Origin: Chara braunii
Lineage: Eukaryota > Streptophyta > Charophyceae > Charales > Characeae
Length of the DNA stretch: 24,195 bases
NCBI GenBank assembly: GCA_003427395.1
Contig: BFEA01000016.1
Span: 5,454,711 to 5,478,905 of the forward strand
Direction: 5' to 3'
The notes under the pieces were generated by a model that was not told where the DNA came from, did not search any database, and saw nothing but the letters and a program-made list of their open reading frames with translations. Below, piece by piece: positions 9,823 through 18,705 of the stretch. A program made the translations under genes and the position numbers. Positions within the stretch are counted from its first letter, which is position 1, and each line of letters starts with the position of its first letter.

Positions 9823-10097
9823 GAACAACTCCGGGTACGGAGTTTTTTTTTCCTTTGATACTTACCCGATCTCCCCGAACGACCACGGGTTCGAAGTTTC
9901 TTGTTTTTTTGTATACTTACCTGACCTCGCAGAACGACGGCGGATTCGAAGGGTTTTCTTCTTTTGTGCAGTTACCAGGCCCGAAGGATTTTTTTTTTTT
10001 TTTTTTCTCTTTTGTACACCTACTTGGCTTTGCAAATCGACTAAGGGTTCGAAAGTTCGTTTTCCTCTTTTCTAGTAAACTTCGGGCGTTGCGACCG
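9823..10097 (+). repeat. Decayed tandem array, about 54-bp unit
   Basis: Repeating pattern: GAAC-GAC, then GGGTTCGAAG, a T-rich run, and GTATACTTACC-like sequence. Unit starts are at about 9823, 9877, 9932 and 10035; the 9932-10034 interval is about two units long and includes a run of about 20 T. Spacing of 54, 55, 103 and about 60 fits a 54-bp period, which is 18 codons, but no protein family is evident. The array ends just before the RNase H/integrase piece. Confidence 0.6.
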
Positions 10098-10463
10098 GTG
10101 TCGACTAAGTACCCTGTCAATTCGCTACCGGTCCCGTGAGCATTCGGATCTCGGGTCCCTAGTCTCCGTAGGAATTACTGCCCTTCCTCAGTTGAAGTGG
10201 TGCCTCGTTTTCTGTCTACCATCCTGAACGCGGGGAACTTGGCGGGCCAGCTGAAAAAGGGGAGGGGGCTCTGGGGCTCCTCAACGTTGGGCCCGAACAG
10301 TAGAGAGGGTAGCCGACACCGCCTCCCTCGCATTCCTCGCTTCCCTCCTCCATCTCCAGCGACTGCGGCCCACCTTGCACCCATCGAGCCCACCCCCCCA
10401 GGGGCCCCACCCCCTTATATTCCTGACGTCGCTGATGATGGTACAGCCGAGTCTCGCGATGGA

Positions 10464-10583
10464 GAGTGTCCTGTTGCTTATCTATCTCGACAGCTACTTC
10501 CCGCTGAGCGTAACTATACTGCCGACGAGCGTGAGGTCCTTGCGCTGGTCTATGCTGTTAAGAAGTGGCGTCATCATTTACAC
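10464..10583 (+). pseudogene. pol: Chromovirus RNase H middle part, separated by a frameshift
   Basis: CPVAYLSRQLLPAERNY and ADEREVLALVYAVKKW are the second and third conserved blocks of Ty3 RNase H; the Glu of EREVLA is a catalytic-type acidic residue. RNase H removes RNA from the cDNA hybrid during reverse transcription. The first RNase H strand ([12 protein letters not shown]) is missing upstream; a matching copy lies inverted at about 4780-4850. The frame is open upstream to 10197, but that part is Pro-rich and not recognisable. A 20-bp tandem duplication at 10564-10603 throws the remainder of the domain into another frame. Confidence 0.75.
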
Positions 10584-10603
10584 AGTGGCATCATCATTTA
10601 CAC
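10564..10603 (+). repeat. 20-bp tandem duplication that breaks the RNase H frame
   Basis: AGTGGCGTCATCATTTACAC (10564-10583) is followed directly by a copy with one difference (10584-10603). Since 20 is not a multiple of three, the duplication alone accounts for the shift between the two RNase H frames. Confidence 0.9.
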
Positions 10604-12562
10604 GGTCATACTTTCAGCGTTTTAACGGACAACTCTGTCCTCGCCGCCTTCCAGACAAAGCCTAAGCTCACTTCTCGTCAGGCTCGTTGGTGGCGTGACC
10701 TCTCGGAGTCCGACTTCACCATCAAGAAGATTTCCGGCGAAAGCAATCGTGTAGCAGATGCCTTATCCCGCCGCCCCGACCTTCAGTGCGAGGATCGTCA
10801 GCTATCTGCTATTTCAGCTCCCACCATCCACCCCACCTTTCTGGATGAGTACCGCCGCGCATACACCCAGTGCCCTGAGTTTCAGTCCAACTACGCTGAC
10901 CTACAGGCTGGCATGTCCATCCCTAACTTCCAGCTCGATCCCTCTGGACTCCTATACTGGCTTGGCCGCCAAGGTACCCGTACTCCTCGCTTATGTGTGC
11001 CCTCTACTGGCCAGCTCCGCGTTCGGGCTGTCGCTGAGTGTCACGACCAGCGCGCCGCCGGTCATCTCGGTGTCTTTAAAACACTTGACCGCCTTTACCG
11101 CCATTACTACTGGGAGCACCGTCGTCCTTTCACTAAGGAGTACGTTCGCACCTGCAGGATCTGCCAAGAGGCCAACATTCCCAACCCCCCCCCCTATGGT
11201 CTTCTTCAGCCCTTACCCATTCCTACTCGGCGTTGGATTTCTGTCTCCATGGACTTCATTGGTCCTCTTCGTCCCCCTACCCCACGAGGCCACGACGCCA
11301 TCTTCGTCGTTGTCTGTCGGTTGACTGAGCATGCTCACTTCCTCCCTTGCAAGTATGCTAGTTCAACCAAAGACATCGCCTCCCTATACTTCAACCGTAT
11401 TGCCATCCACCACAGTCTTTCCACTAGCATCGTCTCTGACCGCGATCCCCGCTTTACTTCTCATTTCTGGCATGGACTCCATGAGATCTACGGCTCCGAG
11501 CTCCGCCTCTCCTCCTCCTATAACCCCCAGTCAGATGGACAGACCGAGGTCACCAACAAAACTCTTGGGAGCATCCTCAAGAAGTTTGTTGAGAATGACT
11601 CTGATTGGGATCTGCATCTTGCTCACGCAGAGATTGCTTATAACCATGCTATTTCACCTGCCACTGCCATGTCTCCCTACTACTGTGACTTGGGATACCA
11701 TCCTCGTGTTCCATCTGACCTCCTCCGTCCATCTCAGATCCATCCCGACACCAAATGCCCTGCCCTCGATGACTGGGTAAAGGAGATGGATGCGCTTCTT
11801 AGCAAGGCTCGCGAGAGCATTGCTCACTCCCAGACTCGCATGGCCACTCGCGCTAACCGCTCTCGCATCGACCATCCCTTCAAAGTTGGCGACGAGGTTC
11901 TTGTCGACGCACGTCACTTCCAGCCCGAAGCTGACACACTTCGAAAATTCAGATGTCGATATACTGGACCATGCACCATTCTTGCACCTGCCGGACCCAA
12001 TCATGACTGTCCGGTGAGCTTCAAATTGAAGCTCTCCGATTCCATGTACCGCGCTAACTTACATGATGTGTTCCATGTATCTCTTTTGCACCCCTTCAAA
12101 CGGTCTCCCCCCGAGTTCCACGGTCGACCTTACCCTCGCCCCTTTCCCATCATCATTGAGGGTCACGAGGAGTTTGTCGTCTTTGATATTGCGTCCCACC
12201 GTATGACTGATGGTGACCCTCCCCGCCTTGAGTATCTCGTTCGATGGAAGGGTTATCCTGACGAGGAGTCTACTTGGGAGCCTCTTGAGCACCTGAAGCA
12301 TGCTATGACTTTCGTGCGTGCTTACGATCGTGCTTATCCTTTCCCTTCTTCATCCTCCCCTCCTACTTCTTGCCCTTCTACTACTGACCCTTCTACCTCT
12401 GCGACCACTAACATTCCCCCTCCTCCATCGATGGGTCCTCCTGCTCCACCGGTACCCGCCTCAGGTCCTCCTTCCCTTGTGGATGTGGTTCCGCCTCTTG
12501 TTGCAGTTCATCCCTCTCGCCCTCAGCGTACCCATCGACTTCCTTCTCGTTTTCGTAACTGA
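10565..12562 (+). CDS. pol: Chromovirus pol C-terminus: RNase H end, integrase, chromodomain
   Basis: Integrase inserts the element's cDNA into nuclear DNA; the chromodomain is thought to steer it to particular chromatin. The frame codes 665 residues without a break. Order: RNase H end at about 15-70 (TDNSVLAAFQ, VADALSRR); HHCC zinc-binding domain with H160, H167, C197 and C200; DDE core with D230 (SMDFIGPL), D292 (VSDRDPRF) and E328 (DGQTEVTN), giving the expected 35-residue spacing between the last two; a GPY/F-like C-terminal region at about 440-510 (RYTGPCTI); a chromodomain at about 535-585 (YLVRWKGYPDEESTWEP); and a Pro/Ser-rich tail. The start is arbitrary because this is the continuation of a polyprotein after the 20-bp duplication; the first residues come from the duplicated segment. 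All catalytic residues are present. Confidence 0.93.
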   Translation: MASSFTQWHHHLHGHTFSVLTDNSVLAAFQTKPKLTSRQARWWRDLSESDFTIKKISGESNRVADALSRRPDLQCEDRQLSAISAPTIHPTFLDEYRRAYTQCPEFQSNYADLQAGMSIPNFQLDPSGLLYWLGRQGTRTPRLCVPSTGQLRVRAVAECHDQRAAGHLGVFKTLDRLYRHYYWEHRRPFTKEYVRTCRICQEANIPNPPPYGLLQPLPIPTRRWISVSMDFIGPLRPPTPRGHDAIFVVVCRLTEHAHFLPCKYASSTKDIASLYFNRIAIHHSLSTSIVSDRDPRFTSHFWHGLHEIYGSELRLSSSYNPQSDGQTEVTNKTLGSILKKFVENDSDWDLHLAHAEIAYNHAISPATAMSPYYCDLGYHPRVPSDLLRPSQIHPDTKCPALDDWVKEMDALLSKARESIAHSQTRMATRANRSRIDHPFKVGDEVLVDARHFQPEADTLRKFRCRYTGPCTILAPAGPNHDCPVSFKLKLSDSMYRANLHDVFHVSLLHPFKRSPPEFHGRPYPRPFPIIIEGHEEFVVFDIASHRMTDGDPPRLEYLVRWKGYPDEESTWEPLEHLKHAMTFVRAYDRAYPFPSSSSPPTSCPSTTDPSTSATTNIPPPPSMGPPAPPVPASGPPSLVDVVPPLVAVHPSRPQRTHRLPSRFRN

Positions 12563-12630
12563 TCTATATCCCCCATACGTTCTCTATCTTTTACCATTCC
12601 CGGACACTTATGCAACAGCCCCCGGTTTCA

Positions 12631-12669
12631 GCTTCTACATTCGGCTTCTACATTCGGCTTCTACATTCG
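12631..12669 (+). repeat. 13-bp tandem repeat, three copies
   Basis: GCTTCTACATTCG occurs three times head to tail at 12631, 12644 and 12657. Confidence 0.95.
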
Positions 12670-13356
12670 ACTTTCGACCTCAGTGCTTCTCCTCAGTACC
12701 AGAGTACCTGTCGCATTGTTCCGGACTTCTACTCGGTTTTTGCAGTACTCCTACTTCATCCAGGCTACTTCGGTTCGACTTCAGTCTCGAGACTCATCAG
12801 TTGGACTACTTCACTTTTTCGGCTACAGACTTCCCATTATTCCCACCCGTATTTTCCCTGTCTATGTGGGTGTGTCCGCTTGCCGCCCTTCTGCCCTACC
12901 TTATGCTGCGCGCCCTCCTCTGGAGTGTATGTTTTCCTTGCTCGCGGCTTCTGGCCACATGTCTATGCCGGCATAGCCCTCCCTCCATCCAGGCTCACCT
13001 TATGTGTGCTCCCTTGTGTGAGTGCCCTTCCTCCCTTTCAGCTGGCGGTACCCGTTTGATGGTTTCCATTGAGCCCGGTGTCGTGCTGTTACTCTCCCTC
13101 TGAGCCTGAGGACCCTTACCTGGTTGTGTGGGTGCCCCCTTGGAGTTTACTCTAAGACCTGTACCTGCCGCCTTCCCATCCATTCCTACCTCTGCCATGC
13201 GGCTGAGTTCCTTTCTCTTCTGTTCAGGTATTGTGCATTATGTACAGGGCACGTGAGATTGTGCCACATTCTTTTCGACGTAGGACATTGGCTTAGCTAT
13301 TCTTTGGCCGTTAGGGCCCTGGTGTTGATTTATATTCAGCCTATTTGGCTCATGAG

Positions 13357-13492
13357 ACATTTTTCTTTCTTGGCCGACACAGGTCATACATTTTTCTCTT
13401 TCTTGGCCGACACAGGTCATACATTTTTCTCTTTCTTGGCCGGCACAGGTCAAACATTTTTCTACTTTTTGGGTCGACACAGACCAGACATT
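13357..13492 (+). repeat. 33-bp tandem repeat, about four copies
   Basis: Units start ACATTTTTCT and contain TTGGCCGACACAGGTCA. They begin at 13357 (31 bp), 13388 (33), 13421 (33) and 13454 (34, most diverged), followed by a partial ACATT. The copies are directly adjacent with no spacers, so this is a minisatellite and not a CRISPR array. Confidence 0.93.
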
Positions 13493-13627
13493 ATGGTATA
13501 GATTAGGCTTAAGGCTTAGCCTGCATTGCATCCCTTTTCCTGCATGGAGCCTGCTCCGCATCTAGGATTGTTTCTTTTGCCGTCCTTTTGGGTTTCCGCT
13601 ATTTCAGCGGATAGCGTGTTTGATGTA

Positions 13628-14007
13628 NNNNNNNNNNNNNNNNNNNNNNNNNNNNNNNNNNNNNNNNNNNNNNNNNNNNNNNNNNNNNNNNNNNNNNNNN
13701 NNNNNNNNNNNNNNNNNNNNNNNNNNNNNNNNNNNNNNNNNNNNNNNNNNNNNNNNNNNNNNNNNNNNNNNNNNNNNNNNNNNNNNNNNNNNNNNNNNNN
13801 NNNNNNNNNNNNNNNNNNNNNNNNNNNNNNNNNNNNNNNNNNNNNNNNNNNNNNNNNNNNNNNNNNNNNNNNNNNNNNNNNNNNNNNNNNNNNNNNNNNN
13901 NNNNNNNNNNNNNNNNNNNNNNNNNNNNNNNNNNNNNNNNNNNNNNNNNNNNNNNNNNNNNNNNNNNNNNNNNNNNNNNNNNNNNNNNNNNNNNNNNNNN
14001 NNNNNNN
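13628..14007. other. Assembly gap (380 N)
   Basis: A run of undetermined bases. It ends exactly at a CT microsatellite, which probably caused the gap. Continuity across it is not guaranteed. Confidence 1.

Positions 14008-14079
<72 letters not shown>
14008..14079 (+). repeat. (CT)n microsatellite at gap edge
   Basis: About 36 TC/CT units directly after the gap, then a short imperfect CCCTCTCTC. Confidence 0.97.
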
Positions 14080-14083
<4 letters not shown>

Positions 14084-14087
14084 TCTC

Positions 14088-14486
14088 ACCATCTCCGCAC
14101 GTCCCCTCCGCACGTGCGTCACAACGAACCTTCCTATGTGATTCGTATCCCCCCACATCTACGTACACACCCTGTATTTCATGCCTCAAAGCTGGCACCT
14201 TTCGCAGAATCTGCACAATTCCCTTCCAGACGGTCAATGCTGCCCCCAGCCATGGATGGTGAAATGGACGTCGACCAGATTGTGGAGCATCGTGTGATGC
14301 CTGTCCCTCGACCACCGGGCAGAGGTCACCATCCTAAGCCAAAAAATGCAGTACCGGGTCAGATTCAGACATCATCTGGATCCTAGCGAAGATCGGTGGT
14401 TCACCAGAGAAGAACTCATGAGAACTGCACCTCAAGTCATTGCAGGCTACGAAAGGGATCTCAAAGGAAAGATGCCTGCAGCATAG
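14088..14486 (+). pseudogene. pol: Second chromovirus: pol C-terminal end with chromodomain-like segment (frameshifted)
   Basis: The first frame carries SYVIRIPPHLRTHPVFHASK, the typical end of a Ty3 integrase C-terminal domain, followed by a spacer and DVDQIVEHRV, which matches the start of the chromodomain region in this family. From 14346 another frame carries YRVRFRHHLDPSEDRWF and REELMRTAPQVIAGYER, ending at TAG 14484-14486. The switch lies at the A run near 14341-14346 and is explained by one extra base. Sequence and C-terminal tail differ clearly from the 10565-12562 element (YLVRWKGYPDEESTWEP type), so this is another family. Everything upstream is lost in the CT repeat and gap. Confidence 0.75.
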
Positions 14487-15300
14487 AAGACTTCTCAGGG
14501 GACTATCGAAGTACAGGAGGAGGGAATGCGAGGATTCAGACCCTCGACAGGCCTAAGGGGGGGCCCTGTTGCATCTGTGCCCGCCCTAAGTAAAGGCGGG
14601 CCTAACAAATGAAGAAAGGCCCTTGGCTGTCAATTTCGTATTTGGGGTCCAGGCAGTTTCGTCTTGCCAGTTGGTTGAGAAAAACACAGGCCGAGCAGTG
14701 AGACCTTCCAGGCCTTTCCAAACTGATGCAGGCCCTGGACGAGATTCGCAGCCTCATACACAGACAGTTGGGAGGCCCAACCGAATGAGGCCCAGTAGCT
14801 GCACCAGAGGCGCAGCATCCTGGGGCCTACCGGAAGCTTCTGGGCCCAGGCCCAGGCCAGCCAGGCTTGAAGGCAGGCCAGCTCTTTCCATATAGGAAAG
14901 AGCTCGCTGCCTGGCCATTCATTCGGGCACTCGCATGCTGGCGGCAGCGCTGCTGGAGCTGAAGCTCGTGCGCTGCTGCTAGCGCTGAGCGGCGAGGTGC
15001 AAGCACGTGCGGTCATGCAGAGAGCAGGGCGCTGCTGAGGGCAGCGCCATAGCCCAGCCTCCATAGCTGGCGGGCTTGGATGTACAGTGAGGCGCAGGGG
15101 TGGTCTTCGGGTGTACAAAGGGAAGACGTGGGAGAGAGACAAGGGAGAGAGAGAGAGAAGGATGATGATGATGATGATGATGTGAGGGCACATACCTGGT
15201 ATTGGCGATGGTCTGCATGGGCGACATCTTCAAGGACTTCGGAGGCTGCTGACGTCAACAGTTGCATTGTCAATTAGTAGGCTAGTAGTAGCTGTGTAGG
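14487..15300. other. Unassigned GC-rich region with recurrent AGGCC/GGCCC words
   Basis: After the pol stop the sequence is rich in AGGCC, GGCCC and GCTGC words, with hairpin-forming pieces such as CTTTCC..GGAAAG near 14883. A (GAT)7 tract lies around 15161-15181, preceded by an imperfect GA tract. On the minus strand, CAG|GTATG at 15196/15195 is a good splice-donor match. No gene is assigned. It may contain the 3' LTR of the second chromovirus. Confidence 0.35.
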
Positions 15301-15860
15301 GAGTAGACTGGGCGCTGAGTGCCAAGTAGGGAGATAGGGACTGGATACATATGTTGGTGATGGCGAGAGAAAGCTCTCATTGACATTGGCTTTCAGTGCT
15401 ACTATTCTCCATTGGTGTCATATTGGTGCAATGCTACTTTCTGAACACTGTGATACGGTCTGGCTTTCAATGTGATTTTGCAATCTGAATATTGTCATCT
15501 CGCTTCTGTTCATTTTCCTTGCAATCCGGACATCTGGACTTGCCCATCCCCAACTGGACTGTCCGCATCTGCATATCCGGTTGTGCGGATTGATGTACGA
15601 TTAACTGGACGTCCGGACCCTGTGTCCAGTGTCTGGCGTCCGGGTCCGGGGCAACCTTGGAAAACACCCACATTTTGGATTCAAGAGGTTTGTTGTAAAG
15701 TGGTTGGTGCTTGCAACGTCCCTTTTTTTCTCCTTTTTTGAAGTTTTTTCTCCTTTTTTCTCTTTTTTTTTGGGGTGCAGTCTGTTTGTCGTCATGCCAC
15801 ACCAACAATCTATGGGCCTCGCCACACTACTCCTGACTTGGAGAAAAAAAGGCCCTTTTC
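15300..15860. other. Unassigned region with TCCGGA/CTGGAC words and oligo-T runs
   Basis: Between 15520 and 15660 the words TCCGGAC, CTGGAC and GTCCGG recur. From 15720 to 15775 there are five T runs split by CTCC or GAAG. No supported gene or element. Confidence 0.35.
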
Positions 15861-16360
15861 GGGAGTGCGTAATCGCCACACCGACTCCCGACTTGGAGTT
15901 TTTAGAATGCATTCAGGAGCAGTCAAAGAGTGGCCTTGGAGAGCACTCCCGAAACCGCTTCAGACTCTGGCCTGCAAATGGCCATTTTCGGGAGACCTCT
16001 CGTGAGGAGGTCGCGGCGGACAAGCGGTCTCCTCACAGTTTTCGTCGGCACATGCTGGCCAGGGCTCGAGAGTAATCTTGAATGCCGTCACTGCTACCTG
16101 GGACCAACGGTGGGCTCGCACAAGGAGGGCGTAGCCCAAAAAAAGAAAACAAAAATGGCCACAAGCACCAGGACACACTTGTGGATAGATGCAGAATGGG
16201 CATCTCCACCAACGCGTCCAGGTGATTGTGGAAAGTTTCACCGGCCCGGCTGTTGTATCCCCCGCCAACCCCCACGTCCCACCCCCTCCCCTCCCCTCCG
16301 CTTGTTACCGGTACCAGTGTCCCTTGTCCAGTACCAGTCCCGTACTCGGGAGTGCGCACA

Positions 16361-16440
16361 TCGCCACATTGCACTCTCGAAAGTGCGCATTCTGGCCTCC
16401 AAATCCAACAGCATCCCAAGTTGGGAGTGCAATGTGGCGA
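16361..16440. repeat. 16-bp perfect inverted repeat with 48-bp spacer
   Basis: TCGCCACATTGCACTC (16361-16376) is the exact reverse complement of 16425-16440. Transcribed on either strand it would form a stem-loop. Confidence 0.9.
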
Positions 16441-16473
16441 AGCACACTCCCGAATGGATTTTCTTGTCTTCTG

Positions 16474-16495
16474 AGTTTGGGAGTACTCCCAAACT
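16474..16495. repeat. Perfect 22-bp palindrome
   Basis: AGTTTGGGAGT is followed immediately by its exact reverse complement, with no spacer. Confidence 0.95.
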
Positions 16496-16559
16496 TTTTG
16501 GCGAAGCTCTATGTTGCAAACTGCACATGCAAGAACAGCAGGGCGACAGCGCGTTGTGA

Positions 16560-17400
16560 ACATTTGGGTAAAAAGTCACCCAAAACCTTCCAGGCTGCCG
16601 ATACTTGTGAATGACATCCACCACATTGTTTCAAAGGCAACATCGACCCGCAACTTGCCATAGAACCTCGCCCCGCTGCCGATGCGCCATAAGAGGTAGG
16701 ACTCAAGTTCCTATTTGATCAAACAAACAAAACACTGTTCACCATTGCACCACTGAGCATGTTCCTTTTCTTCACGTGTGTTGCCTGCACCTGAGAAATT
16801 GCACCTACTCTTCAAGCTAGCTTGATACAAGGGCACATAAGACAGTATTAAGACTGTGTGAACGGCTCTCGCCATGATAGGCAAGCGAGGGAGCAATATG
16901 TGTTGATCGTCTGTGGTGACAACCATCCCTTGTGCTTTCCACTATGGAAGGACATTACCGTACGTCTCTGTCGGTTCTTTTTTGGGGCCTCACATGTTTT
17001 TTCTGTTTTTCATTCCATAGGGCCTGGGCAGCTGGACCCAGGCCCTTACGGGTGGTCCTGAGTCTACAGTCTATACGTTGTGTGACCCAGGCCGAAGTGT
17101 TACCCACCTGTCACCCACAAAGGCCAACTTAGCTACACCCATCCCCCCTAGCTGGCTTAGCAAGAGTCAATTGGGTGGGTGCAGCTGGGTGGGACTCTCG
17201 GCACCTGTTGCTCACCTCCTTTGGGGGAGATGCACTCCCACCGATACATCTGAGACATCTTGTTGTTGGTTGCGGTTAAGAAGGGGAAGAGATTGTTTCG
17301 AGGAGGAGATAAATGGCATAGCCATCTCTTACGTTTCTTCTTCTTCCTCACTTGTCTTCTTTTCCCCTCTTCGCCTGCCCTCATTTTTGTATGATTGAGC
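16560..17400. other. Unassigned region, one short hairpin
   Basis: No gene recognised. A 10-bp stem with an 8-base loop is present at 17019-17046 (AGGGCCTGGG pairing with CCCAGGCCCT). The stretch 17330-17390 is pyrimidine-rich on the plus strand. Confidence 0.4.
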
Positions 17401-17775
17401 CGGGAGGATTAGTAATTACGCTGTAGCCAACCTCCATGACTGGATGGGCATAGCGGAAGACAAGCAACATACTAAACTGGAGGCTGACATGGGTTTCATA
17501 GCCGGCCGCATGTTTAAGGAGGCCTTTGCAGATTGTGGTACTGCAGCAAGAGAAGATCCATGGATTCACCCACCTGTTGGATCAGTTTAAGGATTACGTG
17601 GACCATTTGTATGACACAGTAGACAGCCTTCAGCTACTTTATCTAGTTCGTCTTCACCAACAATGGCCTCAGATTTATTCTCAGTTGAGAACAGCGTGGA
17701 TGATATCGCCAAGGGTGTGGAGCTGTACAGACCGAGTTTACTGAGCTCCACTCCGACATCACTTCTTTGCAATGA
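17400..17775 (+). pseudogene. Decayed coding remnant, helical, unidentified
   Basis: Three consecutive open stretches in different plus frames have protein-like composition: one around LEADMGFIAGRMFKEAFADC (about 17402-17588), one around FTHLLDQFKDYVDHLYDTVD (about 17526-17620), and one around EFTELHSDITSL (about 17730-17772, ending in TGA). The amphipathic, Leu/Asp/Glu-rich character suggests coiled-coil protein, for example the N-terminal part of a retrotransposon Gag, but no family motif is visible. At least two frameshifts are needed to read it through, so it is not functional. Confidence 0.35.
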
Positions 17776-18690
17776 ACTGCAGATTCCCAGCGGGCTGTAT
17801 AACTAAGTAGATTAGTTTTGTAATATTTCGAGCTAGATTGGGCTTGATCCCTTGAGCTGTCCCTTACTGGGGACCCTCTTCTAACTAGTTTAGTGACTTT
17901 AGTCTTGTAGTTTTTCTACATTTTGAAGTCTGTGGGGCTCGATCCCTGTACCTGCTACTTACCAGGGATCCTTTCTTTCGGGCAGTTCCAGACCATTAGG
18001 CCTTGTATTTTTGTCTTTTTCTGCTGCTTTTGTGTAGGCCTGTAGGTCTGGATGTTCTGTTCGTCTTAGGTCGAAGTTGAGGTCAAGTCTACAAATAGGC
18101 TGATGTAAGGACCTACCAAACACGGACTCAGACACAGCTGATTTCTGAAGTTTTGCCAATGGAATGTATGCCTTGCTGAGTTTCCCGCTTGTTGCTGAGT
18201 TTTCTAAGTCTGTGTGTGTGCATGCTTGCTGATCTGCATGCCTGTCTGAGTGCTTGTCGGTTTGAGTGTCTCTGTGACCTGCAAGGGTACTCGTCTTTGC
18301 AAGAGGCCCGAAGGGGTATAAAAAAAGTAAAAATAGATAAATAGCACGTAAATCGAGGCAAAAAAGGATCCTCAGATATATATGAGATTGAATAAATATG
18401 AACTAAACTACTGACAAAAGTGACCACAACTAACGTCATTGAGGGTTGCAGTGGGGAAAACACTTACTCAAGTGGCGGGGAAAGAGGCCCGCGACACTTA
18501 AAGCAGCGGAAAAACACTCAAGTAGCAGGTAGGCCGGTACCACACCAAGTAGAGGTAGATGTATCGGGTACTCGATGCCGAGCAGAAGAAGACAAAGTTG
18601 ACATTTTTAGAGGCCCAGTAGTTGTAGGCTAGGTCTAGGTGGGTACCAGTCCAAGTGGTCGGAGTCTAGGGCCTGTACGGGCAATATCAG
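17776..18690. other. Unassigned, T-rich then purine-rich
   Basis: Two diverged copies of GGGCTTGATCCCT / GGGCTCGATCCCT, each followed within about 30 bp by GGGGACCCT or AGGGATCCT, lie at about 17849 and 17936. A TATA-like GTATAAAAAAAG sits at 18315 but precedes no recognisable gene. The word AACACTCAAGTA at about 18513 recurs at about 21685. Confidence 0.35.
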
Positions 18691-18705
18691 AGTCTGCAAT
18701 GATGA

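Larger units (their letters stand above)
12563..13627 (+). other. Non-coding tail after chromovirus pol
   Basis: About 1 kb of T/C-rich sequence up to the assembly gap. Open frames persist in several registers because stops are rare in this composition, but none shows a domain. It could hold the element's 3' untranslated region and part of an LTR. I could not find a polypurine tract or a matching 5' LTR. Confidence 0.45.
15860..16560. repeat. Inverted-repeat-rich region with recurrent CACTCCCGA / GGGAGTGC words
   Basis: CGGGAGTGCG-containing segments at about 15868 and 16347 are diverged direct copies, each followed within a few bases by ATCGCCACA. Inverted pairs include GGAGACC (15991-15997) with GGTCTCC (16026-16032), a 16-bp pair at 16361-16376 and 16425-16440, and a perfect 22-bp palindrome at 16474-16495. 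It may be a decayed small non-autonomous element. Open frames on both strands show no domains. Confidence 0.45.

Noticed and set aside
12318-13103. 261-codon Leu-rich plus frame after the integrase
   Set aside because: Begins inside the chromodomain frame in another register and runs into the T/C-rich tail; hydrophobic by composition, no domain.
13357-13492. CRISPR-like repeat spacing
   Set aside because: Units are contiguous with no unique spacers, and the context is a eukaryotic retroelement tail.
14630-15193. 187-codon minus frame
   Set aside because: Mixed low-complexity peptide crossing a (GAT)n/(ATC)n tract; no domain. Only the donor-like site near 15196 was kept, as a weak observation.
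15930-16563. Overlapping 209- and 176-codon frames on opposite strands
   Set aside because: They cover an inverted-repeat-rich region; neither has a recognisable motif, and the two frames overlap almost completely on opposite strands.
18315-18326. TATA-box-like GTATAAAAAAAG
   Set aside because: No gene start follows it within a plausible distance; A-rich sequence yields such words by chance.
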